Position numbers and translations under genes: made by a program. The notes beneath the pieces were generated by a model. It was not told where the DNA came from. It made no database searches and was given only the letters and a program-made list of their open reading frames with translations. Below are positions 61,721-64,000 of a stretch of 64,000 nucleotides of DNA, piece after piece; the first letter of the stretch is position 1; each line of letters opens with the position of its first letter. This DNA comes from Litoreibacter janthinus (GTDB lineage Bacteria; Pseudomonadota; Alphaproteobacteria; Rhodobacterales; Rhodobacteraceae): contig NZ_FOYO01000001.1 of the NCBI RefSeq assembly GCF_900111945.1, forward strand, positions 1,619,751-1,683,750. Direction: 5' to 3'.

Positions 61721-63498
61721 TGGAGCTTCTCGATTTATCCCAAAACACGCGCGCGGTACTGGCATTGCTGGTCGTCGTCGGCATGTTCATTCTATTCGTC
61801 CGTGAGACCTATCCCACTGAGGTGGTCGCCATCGCAGGGGCGTCTGTTCTTTTGGCGACTGGCGTCTTGCCCTATGAAGCCGCGCTCGGGGTGCTATCCA
61901 ATCCGGCACCCTGGACCATCGCCGCAATGTTCCTCATCATGGGCGCACTCGTGCGCACCGGGGCGCTGGACTGGTTCACGCAAGTCGCGGATCGGAACGC
62001 CGCGAAACGGCCCGCTCTAGCGTTGGCAGGCATGTTTGCTTTCGTGGTTCTTGCCTCCGCCATTGTGTCGAACACACCTGTGGTTGTGGTGATGATCCCG
62101 GTCTTCGTCCAACTGTCGCGCACTTTGGGGGTGTCTGCTTCCAAGCTTCTGATCCCTCTTTCGTATGCTGCAATTCTTGGCGGCACGCTGACACTCATTG
62201 GGACCTCGACCAACCTTTTGGTTGACGGTGTCGCTCGCGCCAACGGGCTTGCGCCTTTCACGATCTTTGAGGTCACGCCCTTGGGGATCGTGCTGGTCGC
62301 TTGGGGGATGATCTACTTACGCTTTATCAGTCCGCGTCTGTTGCCAGAGCGTGACAGCATGGCAATGATGCTATCCGATCGCTCGAAGATGAAATTCTTC
62401 ACCGAAGCTGCCGTCCCCCCCGACAGCAACTTGATCGGGCGCGAAGTGTTGGACGTGCAGCTGTTCAAGCGCGAAGGTGTGCGACTGGTGGATGTGATCC
62501 GAGGCGATACATCGCTGCGGCGCAACCTTCAGAACGTCACGCTACAGACGGGCGACCGTGTGGTGCTGCGCACCGAAATGACAGAGCTATTGTCCCTGCA
62601 ACGGAACAAAGAACTCAAGCGCGTTGACCAGCTCTCCGCGGTGGAAACCTCGACCGTTGAGGTGCTGATTACGCCGGGCTGTAAAATGGTCGGCCGGTCG
62701 CTGGGCTCCTTGCGGCTGCGCAGGCGCTACGGTGTGTATCCATTGGCCGTCCACCGCAGAAACCAGAATATCGGGCGCCAACTGGATGATCTGGTCGTGC
62801 GCGTTGGCGACACCTTGCTGCTGGAAGGTGCACAAGAAGATATCTCGCGGCTGGCGAACGATATGGAGCTTGTGGATGTGTCCCACCCATCGGCACGGGC
62901 GTACCGTCGCTCTCATGCGCCGATCGCGATTGTTGCTTTGCTGGCGCTGGTGGCGCTTGCGGGGATGGGCGTGGCCCCGATTTTCCTTCTGTCGATCCTT
63001 GCCGTTGCGGTCGTTCTGCTGACCCGCTGCATCGACGCGGACGAGGCATTCTCTCACGTAGACGGCCGCCTTCTGGTTCTGATTTTTGCGATGCTTGCGA
63101 TCGGTGCCGCGCTCGAAGCGTCCGGCGCAGTGACATTGATCGTTGAGGCACTTGCGCCTTGGATGATGAACTTGCCGCCGTTCTTTGTGGTCTGGGGCAT
63201 CTATCTGCTGACCTCCGTGCTGACAGAGCTTGTGTCAAACAACGCCGTGGCCGTCGTCGTGACGCCCATCGCCATCGGGCTGGCATCGGCTATGGGGCTG
63301 GATGCGCGCGCATTGGTCGTGGCGGTGATGGTGGCGGCGTCGGCCAGCTTTGCGACGCCAATCGGGTATCAGACAAACATGCTGGTCTACGGTCCAGGCG
63401 GCTACCGCTTCACCGACTTTATGCGCGTTGGTATCCCGCTGAACCTGTCGATAGGTCTGCTTGCCTCCTTTGTCATTCCGTTGATCTGGCCGTTGTGA
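61720..63498 (+). CDS. SLC13/DASS-type permease with two TrkA_C domains
   Basis: A 592-residue transporter. Two hydrophobic halves flank a cytosolic block (residues about 215-390) with two RCK_C/TrkA_C domains (NLIGREVLDVQLFKREGVRL and VGRSLGSLRLRRRYGVYPL). The substrate/sodium motifs are IVSNTPVVVVMIPV near residue 124 and LVSNNAVAVVVTPIAI near 505. Relatives transport dicarboxylates, sulfate or citrate. It is coupled to the DMT gene, so the two may serve the same nutrient. Confidence 0.9.
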   Translation: MELLDLSQNTRAVLALLVVVGMFILFVRETYPTEVVAIAGASVLLATGVLPYEAALGVLSNPAPWTIAAMFLIMGALVRTGALDWFTQVADRNAAKRPALALAGMFAFVVLASAIVSNTPVVVVMIPVFVQLSRTLGVSASKLLIPLSYAAILGGTLTLIGTSTNLLVDGVARANGLAPFTIFEVTPLGIVLVAWGMIYLRFISPRLLPERDSMAMMLSDRSKMKFFTEAAVPPDSNLIGREVLDVQLFKREGVRLVDVIRGDTSLRRNLQNVTLQTGDRVVLRTEMTELLSLQRNKELKRVDQLSAVETSTVEVLITPGCKMVGRSLGSLRLRRRYGVYPLAVHRRNQNIGRQLDDLVVRVGDTLLLEGAQEDISRLANDMELVDVSHPSARAYRRSHAPIAIVALLALVALAGMGVAPIFLLSILAVAVVLLTRCIDADEAFSHVDGRLLVLIFAMLAIGAALEASGAVTLIVEALAPWMMNLPPFFVVWGIYLLTSVLTELVSNNAVAVVVTPIAIGLASAMGLDARALVVAVMVAASASFATPIGYQTNMLVYGPGGYRFTDFMRVGIPLNLSIGLLASFVIPLIWPL

Positions 63499-63604
63499 CA
63501 GGTCGGATGGGCTGGGCGGTTTTTCGCGCCGATGGGCCATTCGGGGATTCCATGCCCGGGATAGACCGTATAGTCTGTGGATAAGTTAACCCTGAGGAGC
63601 TTCC

Positions 63605-64000
63605 ATGCGCGCCACCACCTGTAGCCTGATCGCAGTCATGGCTTTTTCGATGTCGGGTTGCGAGTTTCTGCGCGACGTCTTCTTCAATCGCAGCAAACCC
63701 TTCGAGGCGCCCGCACCATTGCCGGAACGCCAAACGCGCCCCGTTTTGGTCGCGCTGGATTCGGATGCGGTTCTTGTGGGGATGGATGACACCACGCAAT
63801 GCCTCGGCAGCGCGGGCGCCGCGGGAAGCGCTAATGGCTGGACCGGAACGCTGACCGAATGCCCATACGCCTATACTTACGAGGTTGTCTTGGCTGCGGG
63901 CACGCTGCCCGGACGCGTCGTTCTCGAAGAGGTGCTGGGCCCGCTGATCGTCGACGAGACGGCCGTGCCCTTCCGCCCGCTTGCCGTTGTGACAATCACG
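63605..64000 (+). CDS. Lipoprotein, cut by the window end
   Basis: At least 132 codons without a stop. Signal peptide TTCSLIAVMAFSMSGC with lipobox SMSGC, then EFLRDVFFNRS and a mature part with cysteines (TTQCLGSAG, LTECPYAYTY). A GAGGAG ribosome site precedes ATG 63605. Product family not recognised; the C-terminus is outside the window. It has its own 106-bp gap after the permease gene. Confidence 0.7.
   Translation, partial: MRATTCSLIAVMAFSMSGCEFLRDVFFNRSKPFEAPAPLPERQTRPVLVALDSDAVLVGMDDTTQCLGSAGAAGSANGWTGTLTECPYAYTYEVVLAAGTLPGRVVLEEVLGPLIVDETAVPFRPLAVVTIT

Noticed and set aside
1..64000. CRISPR arrays, insertion sequences, integrases or prophage genes
   Set aside because: No direct-repeat arrays, transposase or phage motifs were seen on either strand.

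Overview
The window looks like chromosomal DNA of a marine Roseobacter-group alphaproteobacterium (Rhodobacterales). The signs are the gene order LMW-phosphatase/infA/maf/RNase E-G/yacG, the hisB-hisH-hisA-hisF-hisE order with exported-protein genes in the gaps, small DUF1127 and DUF6356 proteins, a Hint-domain 'choice-of-anchor L' protein, FrcBCAK-type fructose uptake, a class A RNase P RNA, and GC-rich, tightly packed genes with many ATGA overlaps. I see no insertion sequence, integrase, prophage or CRISPR array. It is mostly core and lineage-typical genome.

Layout. 1-4.9 kb: end of a probable LMW phosphatase, infA, a maf / RNase E-G-like / yacG overlap operon, tRNA-Phe, a NUDIX hydrolase and a PiT phosphate transporter. 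4.9-12.3 kb: 5-oxoprolinase genes pxpABC read leftward behind a ROK-family regulator, divergent from frcBCAK (fructose ABC importer plus kinase-like protein). 12.3-15 kb: an aspartoacylase-like hydrolase and an acyl-CoA synthetase. 15-22.8 kb: a long leftward gene train with xpaC, telA, a DUF2927 lipoprotein, an SPFH-GYF protein, a zinc-ribbon membrane protein, a fructokinase and dtd, with terC just upstream. This is the best candidate for a poorly described system, a membrane-stress module. 22.8-28.5 kb: RNA and translation functions (rluB-like, tadA, gatCA, rnpB) with an Excalibur lipoprotein and an AmpD-like amidase.

28.5-41.5 kb: gamma-glutamyltransferase, rpmG, lipoproteins, a BI-1 protein, four regulators or regulator-like proteins (Lrp, DUF1127, LysR, XRE), a quinone oxidoreductase, then a purine/phosphate-ester group (hisN, 8-oxoguanine deaminase, guaD) and mgtE. 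41.5-44 kb: an 850-residue acidic envelope protein whose ends recall GspL/PilM and GspC/PilP. 44-49.5 kb: metY, a CoA-binding protein, rlmB, tRNA-Tyr and a glycosyltransferase-like gene. 49.5-54 kb: his genes interleaved with three opposite-strand exported proteins, including a 51-residue lipoprotein. 54-64 kb: the Hint-domain protein, tRNA-Gly, a leftward cluster (VOC, GNAT, TerB-DnaJ, EEP nuclease) and a rightward cluster (5-FTHF cyclo-ligase, YmdB-type phosphoesterase, two transporters, a truncated lipoprotein).

How genes may work together. FrcBCA would bring in unphosphorylated fructose; the PfkB fructokinase 3 kb away could phosphorylate it, and the ROK protein would control the importer. 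Guanine and 8-oxoguanine deaminases form a base-salvage/detoxification pair. XpaC, TelA, SPFH-GYF and zinc-ribbon proteins plausibly form one membrane-associated assembly. All calls are from reading sequence and recalled family features; no searches were run.
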